From Actinomycetota bacterium (lineage in GTDB: Bacteria; Actinomycetota; Acidimicrobiia; Acidimicrobiales; JAJPHE01): a stretch of 64,000 nucleotides of DNA. Shown one piece after another: positions 45,797 to 54,026 of this stretch (the first letter of the stretch is position 1; every line of letters begins with the position of its first letter). Where the stretch lies: contig DAHUYE010000067.1 in the NCBI GenBank assembly GCA_027315345.1, forward strand, positions 81,994-145,993. The letters are read 5' to 3'. The notes beneath the pieces were generated by a model. That model searched no databases. It was given only the letters and a program-made list of their open reading frames with translations, and was not told where the DNA came from. The position numbers and the translations under genes were made by a program.

Positions 45797-46362
45797 GGCC
45801 GGGCCGGCGTGGCCGGTGAGAGGGCGGCCGGCTCCAGGCCGGCCAGGAAGCCGTCGACGTCCCGGCGGCTCCCCAGACGGATGAAGTCGAGATGAGCCCA
45901 ACGGGGGTCACCGGCGGCCGCCTTGTAGCGGTCGTGGACGATGGAGTGTGTGGACCAGGCCCACATCAGGATGGAGCGGTCGGGGTCGCGGGACAGGACG
46001 TTGCGCAGGGTCTCCCGGTTGCCGTTCCAGAGCTCCCGGCGCAGCAGGACGCGCCCCAGGGTCCGCCTGGTCACCTGCCGCATGACGACCCGCCGGGGCA
46101 GGTCGAGCCAGATGACGGTGTCGGCCCGCGGCCAGACGACCGTCTCCCGCACGTCCGAATAGTTACCGTCCACCACCCATCGGTCGGCCCGGGTGAGCTC
46201 GTCCACCCGGCGGCGGAGTTCCTCCGGGGCCAGTTGGACCCATCCGGCCTGGTGCTGGATCGAGTCCAACTCGACGAAGCGACCTCCCACCGCCTCCGCC
46301 AAACGCCGTCCCAGGGTCGACTTGCCCGAGCCCGAGGCCCCCACCAGGGAGATGCGCTGCAC
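45793..46362 (-). CDS. P-loop NTPase/kinase (adenylate kinase/FlaR-like)
   Basis: The 189-residue protein starts with a Walker A loop (SLVGASGSGKSTLGRRLAEAVGGRFVELDSIQHQ) followed by WVVDGNYSDVRETVVWPRADTVIWLDLPRRVVMRQVTRRTLGR, typical of the adenylate-kinase-like FlaR/topology-modulation group. It should phosphorylate a small molecule or nucleotide; the substrate is unknown. GTG 46362 lies two bases after the esterase stop and its own stop overlaps the DUF1992 start. Confidence 0.82.
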   Translation of the reverse strand: MQRISLVGASGSGKSTLGRRLAEAVGGRFVELDSIQHQAGWVQLAPEELRRRVDELTRADRWVVDGNYSDVRETVVWPRADTVIWLDLPRRVVMRQVTRRTLGRVLLRRELWNGNRETLRNVLSRDPDRSILMWAWSTHSIVHDRYKAAAGDPRWAHLDFIRLGSRRDVDGFLAGLEPAALSPATPARP

Positions 46363-46364
46363 CC

Positions 46365-47630
46365 CTACAGCATGGCCCGCGGCGTCTCCTGGGTGGTAAC
46401 TCGCCGGCCCCGCACGAAGGCCAGGAAGTCGGCCACGGCCCCGACCACATGCGCCGTCCGCAGGGAGCGGAAGACCTCGAAGGCGTGCTGGGCGCCCGGC
46501 AGCTCGGCGTAGACCACCGGCTCGGCGGACGCGGCCCGGAGGTTCTGCACGAACCGGCGGGCCTCGGCCACCGGGACCAGGGAGTCGTTGGTGCCGTGCA
46601 CGGCCATGAACGGCGGGGTCGAGGGCCCGATCCGGTCCATGGGGCTGGCGGCCCGGAACAGCTCGGGGCGGTCCCCGTAGCGGGCCTTCATCACCACCCG
46701 CTCCAGGAACCAAAGGAACCCCCGGCCCCGCAGGCCGTCCCGGTTGGTCATGTCGTAGACCCCATAGAAGGAAACGCAGGCATCGACGTGGGCGTCCTCG
46801 CTTTCGAAGCCGGGCTGGAAATCCGGGTCGCCCGGGGTCAGGGCGACCAGGCTGGCCAGCTGGCCCCCAGCCGAGCCGCCGCTGACGGCCACAAAGGAGG
46901 GGTCGCCCCCGTACTCGGCGATGTGCCGGCGGACCCAGGCCGTAGCCCTCTTGGCGTCCACGATGTGGTCGGGCCAGGTGGCCTTCGGGCTGAGGCGGTA
47001 GTTGGCGGTGACGCAGACCCAGCCCTGGCTGGCCAGGAACAGCATCATCGGCAGGCCCTGTTCGCGCTTGTCCCCGACCATCCATCCGCTGCCGTGCAGA
47101 TACAGCAGCACCGGGGCCGGCTGTTCGGGTGGCTCCCGGGGCCGGTAGATGTTCAGGCGGTGGCGGTGGATGCCGTCCCCCCAGTAGTCGACGTTGCGGA
47201 TCCGCTCCACCCGGTGGTCCCGCAGCCAGAAGGCGAAGAGCAACTGGGCCCAGTCGGCGGTGCGGGCCCCGGCGCTGCTCACCCTCCGGTCCCGCACCGA
47301 GTGCCACCCTTCGCCCAGCCCCTCGTCCAGGGCGGCGTCGGTCACCGCTCCGGCCTGCTGGGCCTGGCGGGCCAGGTTGGCCAGTCCCACCCAGGAGGCC
47401 AGGGAAAGACCCAGACCGGCCTGGCCGGGGGTGGTGGACAGGGCGCCGGCCCAGCCGAAGCCGGCCGTGGCCGCCGCCTGCCACAGGATGGTCTGGATGG
47501 GCAGCTCCGACGTGAGCCAGCCGCTGAAGAAGCTGAACACGGAAAGCAATTCGGCCCGCAGGGGCCGGTAGGCGTTGAGGGTCAGAAGGAGCCCCGCCAT
47601 GCTGGCGCCCAGATAAATCCAGCCGATCAC
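46365..47630 (-). CDS. Membrane-anchored alpha/beta-hydrolase (esterase/lipase)
   Basis: The 421-residue protein has several N-terminal hydrophobic segments (VIGWIYLGASMAGLLLTL, then TILWQAAATAGFGWAGAL), followed by an HSL/carboxylesterase-like hydrolase domain. The oxyanion motif is LYLHGSGW, the nucleophile elbow is VSGGSAGG (Ser nucleophile), and catalytic Asp and His lie in VHGTNDSLVP and PGAQHAFEVF. It probably hydrolyses acyl esters at the membrane. GTG 47630 keeps the first helix at the N terminus. It is the first gene of the minus-strand operon that continues to the desulforedoxin-like genes. Confidence 0.88.
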   Translation of the reverse strand: MIGWIYLGASMAGLLLTLNAYRPLRAELLSVFSFFSGWLTSELPIQTILWQAAATAGFGWAGALSTTPGQAGLGLSLASWVGLANLARQAQQAGAVTDAALDEGLGEGWHSVRDRRVSSAGARTADWAQLLFAFWLRDHRVERIRNVDYWGDGIHRHRLNIYRPREPPEQPAPVLLYLHGSGWMVGDKREQGLPMMLFLASQGWVCVTANYRLSPKATWPDHIVDAKRATAWVRRHIAEYGGDPSFVAVSGGSAGGQLASLVALTPGDPDFQPGFESEDAHVDACVSFYGVYDMTNRDGLRGRGFLWFLERVVMKARYGDRPELFRAASPMDRIGPSTPPFMAVHGTNDSLVPVAEARRFVQNLRAASAEPVVYAELPGAQHAFEVFRSLRTAHVVGAVADFLAFVRGRRVTTQETPRAML

Positions 47631-47702
47631 GCCCCCATCCTCCCCCAATCCCGACCCGGGCAGAACCCGGTCCGGGCTCCCGGCCGCCGCCGAGGGGCGC
47701 CC

Positions 47703-47708
47703 TACAGT
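47703..47708 (+). promoter_or_regulatory. -10 box (TACAGT) of a probable leaderless promoter
   Basis: TACAGT is six bases before ATG 47715 of the ATP-grasp gene. Confidence 0.5.
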
Positions 47709-47714
47709 GCGGCC

Positions 47715-48377
47715 ATGCCCACTTTGTCCGAGGCTGATTCGAAGAAGCTGCTGGCCGCCCAGGGCATTCCCGTGCCCACGGAGGAGGTGGCCTCCGACCC
47801 GGACGGGGCGGCCGCCGCCGCCACCCGTATCGGGTTCCCGGTGGTCGCCAAGCTCTGCGGGGACGGGATCGCCCACAAGACCGAGCGGGGGCTGGTCCGG
47901 TTGGGCCTGGCCGACCCGGCCGCCGTCCGGGACGCCGCCGCCGCCCTGTTGGGGGCGGCCACTCCGGAGGACGGCCCGGTGGGCGTGCTGGTGGCGCCGA
48001 TGGTCTCCGGCCTACGGGAGTTGATAGCCGGCCTGGTCCGGGACGCCCAGTTCGGGCCCTGCGTCATGGTCGGCCTGGGCGGAGTCCTGGCCGAGGCGGT
48101 GGCGGATGTGGCCTTCGGGGTGGCCCCCATCACCCGGGTCGAGGCCGGGGAGATGATCGATGGCCTGGCTTCCCAGGCCATCCTGGGGCCCCTGCGGGGC
48201 GAGCCGGCGGTGGACCGGGAACGCCTGATCGACGTGCTGGTGGGACTGTCGGCGCTGGCCGGAGACCCGTCGGTGGTCTCGGTGGACCTGAACCCGATGA
48301 TCGTCAGCGCCGGCGTCCCCGTGGCGGTGGACGCCCTGGTGGAAGTGGCCGGCGCCGGTGCGGGAGGGGGGCGATGA
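47715..48377 (+). CDS. ATP-grasp subunit of ADP-forming acyl-CoA synthetase (beta)
   Basis: The 220-residue protein is an ATP-grasp domain like the beta subunit of acetate/acyl--CoA ligase (ADP-forming): EADSKKLLAAQGIPVPTEEVA, FPVVAKLCGDGIAHKTERGLVRLGL, and VMVGLGGVLAEAVADVAFGVAPI near the middle, ending SVDLNPMIV. It binds ATP and with the alpha subunit makes acyl-CoA plus ADP, or the reverse. Its stop overlaps the alpha gene start (ATGA). Confidence 0.9.
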   Translation: MPTLSEADSKKLLAAQGIPVPTEEVASDPDGAAAAATRIGFPVVAKLCGDGIAHKTERGLVRLGLADPAAVRDAAAALLGAATPEDGPVGVLVAPMVSGLRELIAGLVRDAQFGPCVMVGLGGVLAEAVADVAFGVAPITRVEAGEMIDGLASQAILGPLRGEPAVDRERLIDVLVGLSALAGDPSVVSVDLNPMIVSAGVPVAVDALVEVAGAGAGGGR

Positions 48378-49864
48378 GCGCGCCCCGCCCCCGGTACTCG
48401 GATGAACAGTTCAAGTCCCTCTTCGAGCCCGGCGGCGTCATCGTGGCCGGGGCCTCGACCCATCCGGCCAAGTTCGGCTTCACCGCCCTGCACAACATCC
48501 TGGCCAACGGCTTCGCCGGGAGGGTCTTCGCCACCAATCTGGAGGGCGGTGACATCCTCGGCGTCCCGACCGTGGCCGGCATCGAGCAACTGCCCGACGG
48601 GGAGGCGGACCTGGTCTTCGTCTGCACCCCGGCCGGCGCCAACGAGTCGGTCCTGCGGGCCTGCGCCGCCAAGGGCGTCCGGGCCGCCTTCATCACCTCG
48701 GCCGGCTATGGGGAGGCGGGGGAGCAGGGCCGTGAAGCCGAAGCCCGCCTGGTCGCCCTGTGCGAGGAGTTGGGGATCCTCCTGGCCGGTCCCAACGGCC
48801 AGGGCCTGGTGTCGACCCCGGCGTCGCTCTGCGCCCAGATCGTGGCCCCCTACCCGCCGGCCGGGGGCATCGCCATCGCCAGTCAGTCCGGCAACTTCGT
48901 TTCGTCCCTCATGAACTACGCCGTGCAGACCGGGGTGGGGATCAGCCGGGCCGTCAGCGCCGGGAACGCCGCCGCTCTCACGGTGGGCGACCTCCTGTCC
49001 TGGTACGGCCGGGACGAGGAGACCCAGGTGGCGTTGGGCTATGTCGAAGGAGTGGCCGACGGCCGGCGCTTCTACGACCAGGTGCGGGCGGTCAGCGAGG
49101 ACAAGCCGGTGGTGCTGGTCAAGGGGGGAATGACCCCGGGGGGTCAGCAGGCGGCGGCTTCGCACACCGGTTCGCTGGCCAGCGAGGGGCGGGTGTTCGA
49201 AGGGGCCATGCGCCAGGCCGGGGTCTGCCGGGCGGCCACCATCGAGGAGGCCTTCGAGGCGGCCGCCACCTTCGCCACCCAGCCTCTGCCGAAGGGGCCC
49301 CGGACCATCGTGATCACCACGGCCGGGGGCTGGGGCGTGGTCACCGCCGACGCCATCTGGGGATCCTCGCTGGAACTGATGGGCCTGCCGGACGATCTGC
49401 GGGCTTCCATCGATCAGAAGCTGCCGCCCCGATGGAGCCGCAGCAATCCCATCGACATGGCGGGCGGGGAGACCAGGGACACCATCCCCGAGGTCCTGGA
49501 GGTGGTGGCGTCCCATCCCGAGGTGGACGCCGTGGTCTATCTGGGCCTCGGCATCCAGTCGAACACGGCCCGCGGCCTGATGACCGGGCGCTTCTACCCC
49601 GAATACGGACTGGAGCGAATCGCCGATTTCCACCAGCGCCAGGACCGTCGCTTCGCCACCGCCGCTGCCGAGGTCTCCCAGGCCACGGGCAAGCCGGTGC
49701 TGACCGCCACCGAGCTGGCCCTGGCCGACCCCAACAATCCCGGCCCGGCCACGGTGCGGGAGACGGGGCGGCTCTGCTACCCGTCCGCCAACCGGGCCGT
49801 GACCGCCCTGGAGCACATGTGGCGCTACAGCCAGTGGCGCCAGCGCCGGGGACTGTCGGTCTAG
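48374..49864 (+). CDS. CoA-binding/ligase subunit of ADP-forming acyl-CoA synthetase (alpha)
   Basis: This 496-residue protein has a CoA-binding Rossmann domain (GGVIVAGASTHPAKFGF, then VFVCTPAGANESVLRACAAKGVRAAFITSAGYGE) and succinyl-CoA-synthetase-like ligase domains. SHTGSLA contains the His expected to carry phosphate. GPNGQGLV and ASQSGNFVSSLMNYA are conserved. Together with the beta subunit it activates an organic acid reversibly, which fits the acyl-CoA theme of the region. The two subunits are separate genes in beta-alpha order. Confidence 0.9.
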   Translation: MSAPRPRYSDEQFKSLFEPGGVIVAGASTHPAKFGFTALHNILANGFAGRVFATNLEGGDILGVPTVAGIEQLPDGEADLVFVCTPAGANESVLRACAAKGVRAAFITSAGYGEAGEQGREAEARLVALCEELGILLAGPNGQGLVSTPASLCAQIVAPYPPAGGIAIASQSGNFVSSLMNYAVQTGVGISRAVSAGNAAALTVGDLLSWYGRDEETQVALGYVEGVADGRRFYDQVRAVSEDKPVVLVKGGMTPGGQQAAASHTGSLASEGRVFEGAMRQAGVCRAATIEEAFEAAATFATQPLPKGPRTIVITTAGGWGVVTADAIWGSSLELMGLPDDLRASIDQKLPPRWSRSNPIDMAGGETRDTIPEVLEVVASHPEVDAVVYLGLGIQSNTARGLMTGRFYPEYGLERIADFHQRQDRRFATAAAEVSQATGKPVLTATELALADPNNPGPATVRETGRLCYPSANRAVTALEHMWRYSQWRQRRGLSV

Positions 49865-49877
49865 GAGGCGGTCCCCA

Positions 49878-50363
49878 TCAGGCGGGGGGCCGGCCGGCCG
49901 AGCTGCCGCAGTGGCTGCAGACGCCCTGCACCGCGAAGTGCTGGGTGTCCAGCTCGAACCCGAAGCGCCCCTTGAGAGCCCGGGCCAGAGCCGAGAAGGC
50001 CTGGCGGGGAGCCTCGGTCACCCAGCCGCACTCGGAGCAGACCAGGTGGCCGTGGTCCTCATCGGAGAGGTGGTAGACGGCCGGGCCATGGCCGAGATGG
50101 ACGTGGCTGATCACTCCCAGCTTCTCCAGCTCGTCCAGGTTCCGGTACACCGTGGAGATGTGCACGTCCGGGGCCTTGGCCTGCACCTGGGCGGAAATCT
50201 CCTCGGCGGTCTGATGGTGGGGTGACTCGAGGAGGGACTCGACCACGAGCCGGCGGGCCGTGGTTATACGCCCACCCCCGAGGCGCAGGCGGCCGAGTAT
50301 CTCCTCCACCGCCGCGTCGGTGGCGAGCGGACCGCGGGCGGCGCCGGGGGAGGTATCGGCCAC
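49878..50363 (-). CDS. Fur family metal-responsive regulator
   Basis: The 161-residue protein has a Fur winged helix (LRLGGGRITTARRLVVESLLES, AEEISAQV, HISTVYRNLDELEKLGVISHVHLG) and the metal/dimer domain with HLVCSECG and GVCSHCG, the paired CxxC structural zinc site. Its divergent neighbour is a nickel/cobalt permease, so a Nur-like nickel sensor is a fair guess; Zur and Fur cannot be excluded. GTG 50363 is six bases after a TAACAT box. Confidence 0.9.
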   Translation of the reverse strand: MADTSPGAARGPLATDAAVEEILGRLRLGGGRITTARRLVVESLLESPHHQTAEEISAQVQAKAPDVHISTVYRNLDELEKLGVISHVHLGHGPAVYHLSDEDHGHLVCSECGWVTEAPRQAFSALARALKGRFGFELDTQHFAVQGVCSHCGSSAGRPPA

Positions 50364-50369
50364 GCCGTG

Positions 50370-50375
50370 ATGTTA
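50370..50375 (-). promoter_or_regulatory. -10 box (TAACAT) of the fur-family gene
   Basis: On the minus strand TAACAT lies six bases before the GTG at 50363, consistent with a leaderless message. Confidence 0.5.
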
Positions 50376-50396
50376 TCTCCGAACAACAGCGAGGGG

Positions 50397-50445
50397 TAGG
50401 CTAATGCGAGCTGGATGCGATTGCGTCCAGCTCCCTCGTAGCCTA
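50397..50445. promoter_or_regulatory. Nested dyad over the Ni/Co permease promoter, probable metalloregulator site
   Basis: Outer arms TAGGCTA (50397-50403) and TAGCCTA (50439-50445) and inner arms GAGCTGGA (50408-50415) and TCCAGCTC (50426-50433) are perfect. They cover TTGCGT (50421-50426) and abut TAAGTT (50444-50449), a -35/-10 pair with 17-base spacing. Confidence 0.65.
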
Positions 50446-50449
50446 AGTT
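50421..50449 (+). promoter_or_regulatory. Promoter of the Ni/Co permease gene
   Basis: TTGCGT and TAAGTT are 17 bases apart; the -10 box is seven bases before ATG 50457, so the transcript is probably leaderless. Confidence 0.55.
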
Positions 50450-50456
50450 TCCCGCC

Positions 50457-51560
50457 ATGGCCACCGCCTCCCCGAGCCGGTTCCGGACGGTGCGCGACTA
50501 TCTGAGCCCGGCGGAGTGGGGCCGGGTCGGGGCCATGGCCATGGCCGTGTTGGGCCTGCTGGTGTCGGGATTCGTGCTCCTCTTCGCCGCCGCCCACGGG
50601 CACTACCACATGACCCGGACCCAGGTCTTCGGGCTGGGGACGGGCTTCCTCGCCCTGACCCTGGGTATGCGGCACGCCTTCGACGCCGACCACATCAGTG
50701 CCATCGACAACACCACCCGCAAGCTCATGGCCGAGGGCAAGCGGCCCATGAGCGTTGGTTTCTGGTTCTCCCTCGGTCACTCCAGCGTGGTGTTCTTCCT
50801 GTCCCTGCTCCTCAACTTCGGCATCCGCTCCCTGGACGGCCAGGTCCGCAGCGGCAGCTCCAGCCTGCACAACATCACCAACATCGTCGGCACATCGGTG
50901 TCGGGCTTCTTCCTCTACCTGATCGCCGCCCTCAATGTCGTGATCCTGGTCTCCATCGTCAGGGTCTTCCTCGACCTGCGCCGGGGCCGCTACGACGAGG
51001 CTGAACTGGACCGCCAGCTCGACCAGCGAGGCCTCATGAACCGCTTCTTCGGAAAGCTGGCCCGCCGCATCGACGCCCCCTGGAAGATGTACCCGATCGG
51101 GATCCTCTTCGGCCTCGGGTTCGACACGGCCACTGAGGTGGCCCTGCTGGTGCTGTCCGGTACGGCCGTGGCCAGCGGGCTTCCCTTCTACGCCATCCTG
51201 TCCCTGCCGCTGCTCTTTGCCGGAGGCATGAGCCTGTTCGACACCATGGACGGCTGCTTCATGAACTTCGCCTACGGATGGGCCTTCTCGAAGCCGATCC
51301 GCAAGGTCTATTACAACATCATCATCACGGCCCTGTCGGTGGCGGCCGCCTTCATCATCGGCACCATCGAGGTGCTGGGCCTGCTGCAGAACGAGCTCAA
51401 GTTGTCCGGGCGCTTCTGGGACGACATGGCCAACTTCAACATCAACACGGCCGGCTTCATCATCGTGGGGATGTTCGTTGTGGTCTGGGTCATCGCCCTG
51501 GCCGTATGGCGCTTCGGGCGGATCGAGACCCGTTGGGCCCCCGAGAGCGCCGGGCCCTGA
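50457..51560 (+). CDS. nicT: HoxN/NicT family nickel/cobalt permease
   Basis: This 367-residue transporter has about eight transmembrane helices and the family signature in helix II, RHAFDADHISAIDNTTRK (HAxDADH-like), plus FSLGHSSVVFFLSL, LFGLGFDTATEVALL and GMSLFDTMDGCFMNFAYGWAF. It takes up Ni or Co ions. The nested dyad over its promoter and the divergent Fur-family regulator suggest metal control. Cobalt for the B12-dependent mutase, or nickel for a distant enzyme, are possible uses. Confidence 0.93.
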   Translation: MATASPSRFRTVRDYLSPAEWGRVGAMAMAVLGLLVSGFVLLFAAAHGHYHMTRTQVFGLGTGFLALTLGMRHAFDADHISAIDNTTRKLMAEGKRPMSVGFWFSLGHSSVVFFLSLLLNFGIRSLDGQVRSGSSSLHNITNIVGTSVSGFFLYLIAALNVVILVSIVRVFLDLRRGRYDEAELDRQLDQRGLMNRFFGKLARRIDAPWKMYPIGILFGLGFDTATEVALLVLSGTAVASGLPFYAILSLPLLFAGGMSLFDTMDGCFMNFAYGWAFSKPIRKVYYNIIITALSVAAAFIIGTIEVLGLLQNELKLSGRFWDDMANFNINTAGFIIVGMFVVVWVIALAVWRFGRIETRWAPESAGP

Positions 51561-51571
51561 AGCCCCGGGGG

Positions 51572-52597
51572 TCAGCCCCGGTAGCCCTCCGGGTTGGCCT
51601 CCTGCCAGCGCCAGTGGTCGGCGCACATCTCGTCCAGGCTCCGCCGGGCCCGCCAGCCCAGCACCTCGGCGGCCAGGCCCGGATCCGCCACCACCTCGGC
51701 CACGTCTCCGGGCCGGCGGCCCACCACCGAGTAGGGCAGTGGGCGTCCGCAGGCCCGGGAGGCCGAGGCGATCACCTCCAGCACCGAGTAGCCCCGGCCC
51801 GTGCCCAGATTGAGGGTCAGACAGCCCGGACCGGCCTCCAGCCGGCGCAGGGCGGCCACGTGGCCCTCGGCCAGGTCCATGACATGCACGTAGTCCCTGA
51901 CCCCGGTGCCGTCGGGGGTCGGGTAGTCGTCCCCGTACACGCTGATCTCGGGCCGCCGCCCGACGGCCACCTGCATCACGAACGGGGTCAGGTTGTTGGG
52001 CGTCCCTTGGGGGTCCTCCCCGATGCGGCCGGAGGGATGGGCGCCGGCGGGGTTGAAGTAGCGCAGGAGGGCGACGCCCAGGCCGGGGTCGGAGGCCGAG
52101 AGGTCCCGGAGGATCTCCTCCACGGCCAGCTTGGTCCGCCCGTAGGGATTGGTGGGACCGAGGGGGGCCGTCTCCGGCACCGGGACCGCCTCGGGGCTGC
52201 CGTAGACGGTGGCGGAGGAGGAGAAGACCAGCCGGTGGACCCCGGCGCCGGCCATGGCTCGGAACAGGGCCAGGCTGCCCCCTACGTTGTTGTGCCAGTA
52301 GAGGAGGGGTTCGGTCACCGACTCGCCCACCGCCTTGAGCCCGGCGAAGTGGATGACCGCCTCGACGGGCGCCCCGGCCAGGACCCGCGCCAGCGCCTCC
52401 TCGTCCAGGAGGTCGGCCACCACCAGCTCGATGGCCGCCCCGGGAGGCGCCAGCCCGGCCACCCGCTCCACGGCCTCGGCCGAGCTGTTGGACAGGTTGT
52501 CCACCACCGTGACCCGGTAGCCCGCCTCCAGCAAGGCCAGGCAGGTGTGGCTGCCGATGTACCCGGCTCCACCCGTCACCAGCACGTGCCCGGCCAT
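51572..52597 (-). CDS. galE: UDP-glucose 4-epimerase
   Basis: The 341-residue epimerase interconverts UDP-glucose and UDP-galactose. The NAD motif is VTGGAGYIGSH, followed by VDNLSNSS, catalytic FSSSATVYG and YGRTK (YxxxK), and NPAGAHPSGRIGEDP with LTPFVMQVAVGRR of the substrate pocket. TACGGT is six bases before the ATG at 52597, so the message is probably leaderless. Confidence 0.95.
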   Translation of the reverse strand: MAGHVLVTGGAGYIGSHTCLALLEAGYRVTVVDNLSNSSAEAVERVAGLAPPGAAIELVVADLLDEEALARVLAGAPVEAVIHFAGLKAVGESVTEPLLYWHNNVGGSLALFRAMAGAGVHRLVFSSSATVYGSPEAVPVPETAPLGPTNPYGRTKLAVEEILRDLSASDPGLGVALLRYFNPAGAHPSGRIGEDPQGTPNNLTPFVMQVAVGRRPEISVYGDDYPTPDGTGVRDYVHVMDLAEGHVAALRRLEAGPGCLTLNLGTGRGYSVLEVIASASRACGRPLPYSVVGRRPGDVAEVVADPGLAAEVLGWRARRSLDEMCADHWRWQEANPEGYRG

Positions 52598-52603
52598 GGC
52601 TTG

Positions 52604-52609
52604 ACCGTA
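52604..52609 (-). promoter_or_regulatory. -10 box (TACGGT) of galE
   Basis: On the minus strand TACGGT is six bases before the galE start codon. Confidence 0.5.
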
Positions 52610-52627
52610 GCCAAGGCGCTCAGGGTC

Positions 52628-52661
52628 TTGACCGCGGTAATGACCAGGAATAAACTTGAGT
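52628..52661 (+). promoter_or_regulatory. hsp20 promoter with HAIR-like half site
   Basis: TTGACC (52628-52633) and TAAACT (52651-52656) are 17 bases apart. CTTGAGT (52655-52661), one half of the HspR element HAIR, overlaps the -10; the second half is degenerate. Confidence 0.55.
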
Positions 52662-52739
52662 CATCAACTGTCAGATAAGTTGCTCTGAACGGTGGGATCA
52701 CCGGCAGGGCGGGATAACAAGACCAGAGGAGGTCATCAG

Positions 52740-53171
52740 ATGTTGATGCGGTTCGATCCCTTCGCCGAGTTGGACCGGCTGGCGGCCCCGACCCGGAACA
52801 CGCCGGTCATGCCGATGGACGCCTACCGCCGCGGGGACACTTTCACCGTGGCCCTGGACGTACCCGGGGTGGATCCCGGCACCGTCGATCTGACGGTGGA
52901 GAAGGATGTGCTCACCGTCCGGGCCGAGCGGGCCTGGCGGCCCCAGCCGGGCGATGAGGTGGTGGTAACCGAGCGGCGCCAGGGCGCCTTCACCCGGCAG
53001 CTGTTCCTGGGCGAGGCCCTCGACAGCGACCGGATCGAGGCCCGCTACGAGCACGGCGTTCTCTACATCACCATCCCGGTGGCGGAGCGGGCCAAGCCCC
53101 GGAAGGTGACCGTGACCACGGGGGACGCTCCCGAGGCGGTCGAGGCCACCTCCAGCGAGAAGGCGGCTTGA
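52740..53171 (+). CDS. Hsp20/alpha-crystallin small heat shock protein
   Basis: The 143-residue protein has an alpha-crystallin domain (VALDVPGVDPGTVDLTVEKDVLTVRAER, RRQGAFTRQLFLGEALDSDRIEARYEHGVLYITIPV) and a C-terminal KPRKVTV segment. As a holdase it binds unfolding proteins and forms oligomers. GAGGAGG lies seven bases before ATG 52740, one of the strongest ribosome sites in the window, consistent with high induced expression. Confidence 0.94.
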   Translation: MLMRFDPFAELDRLAAPTRNTPVMPMDAYRRGDTFTVALDVPGVDPGTVDLTVEKDVLTVRAERAWRPQPGDEVVVTERRQGAFTRQLFLGEALDSDRIEARYEHGVLYITIPVAERAKPRKVTVTTGDAPEAVEATSSEKAA

Positions 53172-53189
53172 CCCCGGCCGGGCGGCGGG

Positions 53190-53957
53190 TCAGGCCCGGC
53201 GCAGCAGTTTGAGCGGGTTGCGCCCGTCCACGTTGCCGATGAAGGGGGGGTGCAGGTCGTAGCCCACCAGGCGCTGGAGGCGCTCGGGGAAGGCCTGCAC
53301 CACCTCCATGGGTACGCCCAGGTACTGGTTCTCCTGCTGGCGGAGCCAGGCCTGGTTGTAGTTCATGGTGATGCCGAGGCGGGGCCGGTCGGTCCGGTTG
53401 GCCCCTCCCCCGTGGACCAGATTGCCCACCCAGGCCAGCACCGATCCCCGGGCCATGGTGGCCGGGACGGTCTGGGGGGTCCGGCCCCCGAAGGCCCGGT
53501 CGGGCCACTGGTGGCTGCCCGGGACCAGGACGGTGGCGCCGTTGGCCTCGGTGAAGTCATCCACCGCCCACATGGTGTTTAGGACCACTGGCGGGTGGGG
53601 CCAGGGGAGGGGATACAGACCGTCGTCGGTGTGGAGGTCCTGGGCGGTCTCCCCGGGGAGGATCTGGATGGCCGAGATGATGGATATCTGGAAATGGGGG
53701 CCGAGGACGGCTTCGACCAGGTCCAGGACGCCCGGGTTGGCGGCCACCTCCTGGAAGACAGCCCCCTTGGCCAGCAGGTTGTTAACCCGCTTGGTGGTGC
53801 GGCCCTCGAAGGGATTGCGCCCGGTGGGACAGGAAGCCAGCAGGGGATCAAGGGCCTCGGCCAGCCGGCCGAACAGGCTCAGAGGGGCGACATCCTCCAG
53901 CACCACCCAGCCCCGCTCCCGCACCGCCCCGGCAGCGGTCTCCACGTCCGGTTGCAC
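53190..53957 (-). CDS. Phytanoyl-CoA dioxygenase (PhyH) family protein
   Basis: The 255-residue Fe(II)/2-oxoglutarate oxygenase has HxD in DLHTDDGLYP and the distal His in NLVHGGG, then RPRLGITMNYNQAW with the 2-oxoglutarate-binding Arg. FTEANGATVLVPGSH is typical of PhyH. It probably hydroxylates a small molecule or acyl-CoA. TACGGT is seven bases before its GTG start. It is divergent from the tetR-like gene at 54027, which may regulate it. Confidence 0.9.
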   Translation of the reverse strand: MQPDVETAAGAVRERGWVVLEDVAPLSLFGRLAEALDPLLASCPTGRNPFEGRTTKRVNNLLAKGAVFQEVAANPGVLDLVEAVLGPHFQISIISAIQILPGETAQDLHTDDGLYPLPWPHPPVVLNTMWAVDDFTEANGATVLVPGSHQWPDRAFGGRTPQTVPATMARGSVLAWVGNLVHGGGANRTDRPRLGITMNYNQAWLRQQENQYLGVPMEVVQAFPERLQRLVGYDLHPPFIGNVDGRNPLKLLRRA

Positions 53958-53964
53958 GCCCGCA

Positions 53965-53970
53965 ACCGTA
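53965..53970 (-). promoter_or_regulatory. -10 box (TACGGT) of the phyH-like gene
   Basis: On the minus strand TACGGT is seven bases before the GTG start at 53957. Confidence 0.45.
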
Positions 53971-54026
53971 GGTCCCGAATGGGTTGGGCCGCGGTGGGGT
54001 ACGAAGCCCGGGTGGCTATTGGTGAC

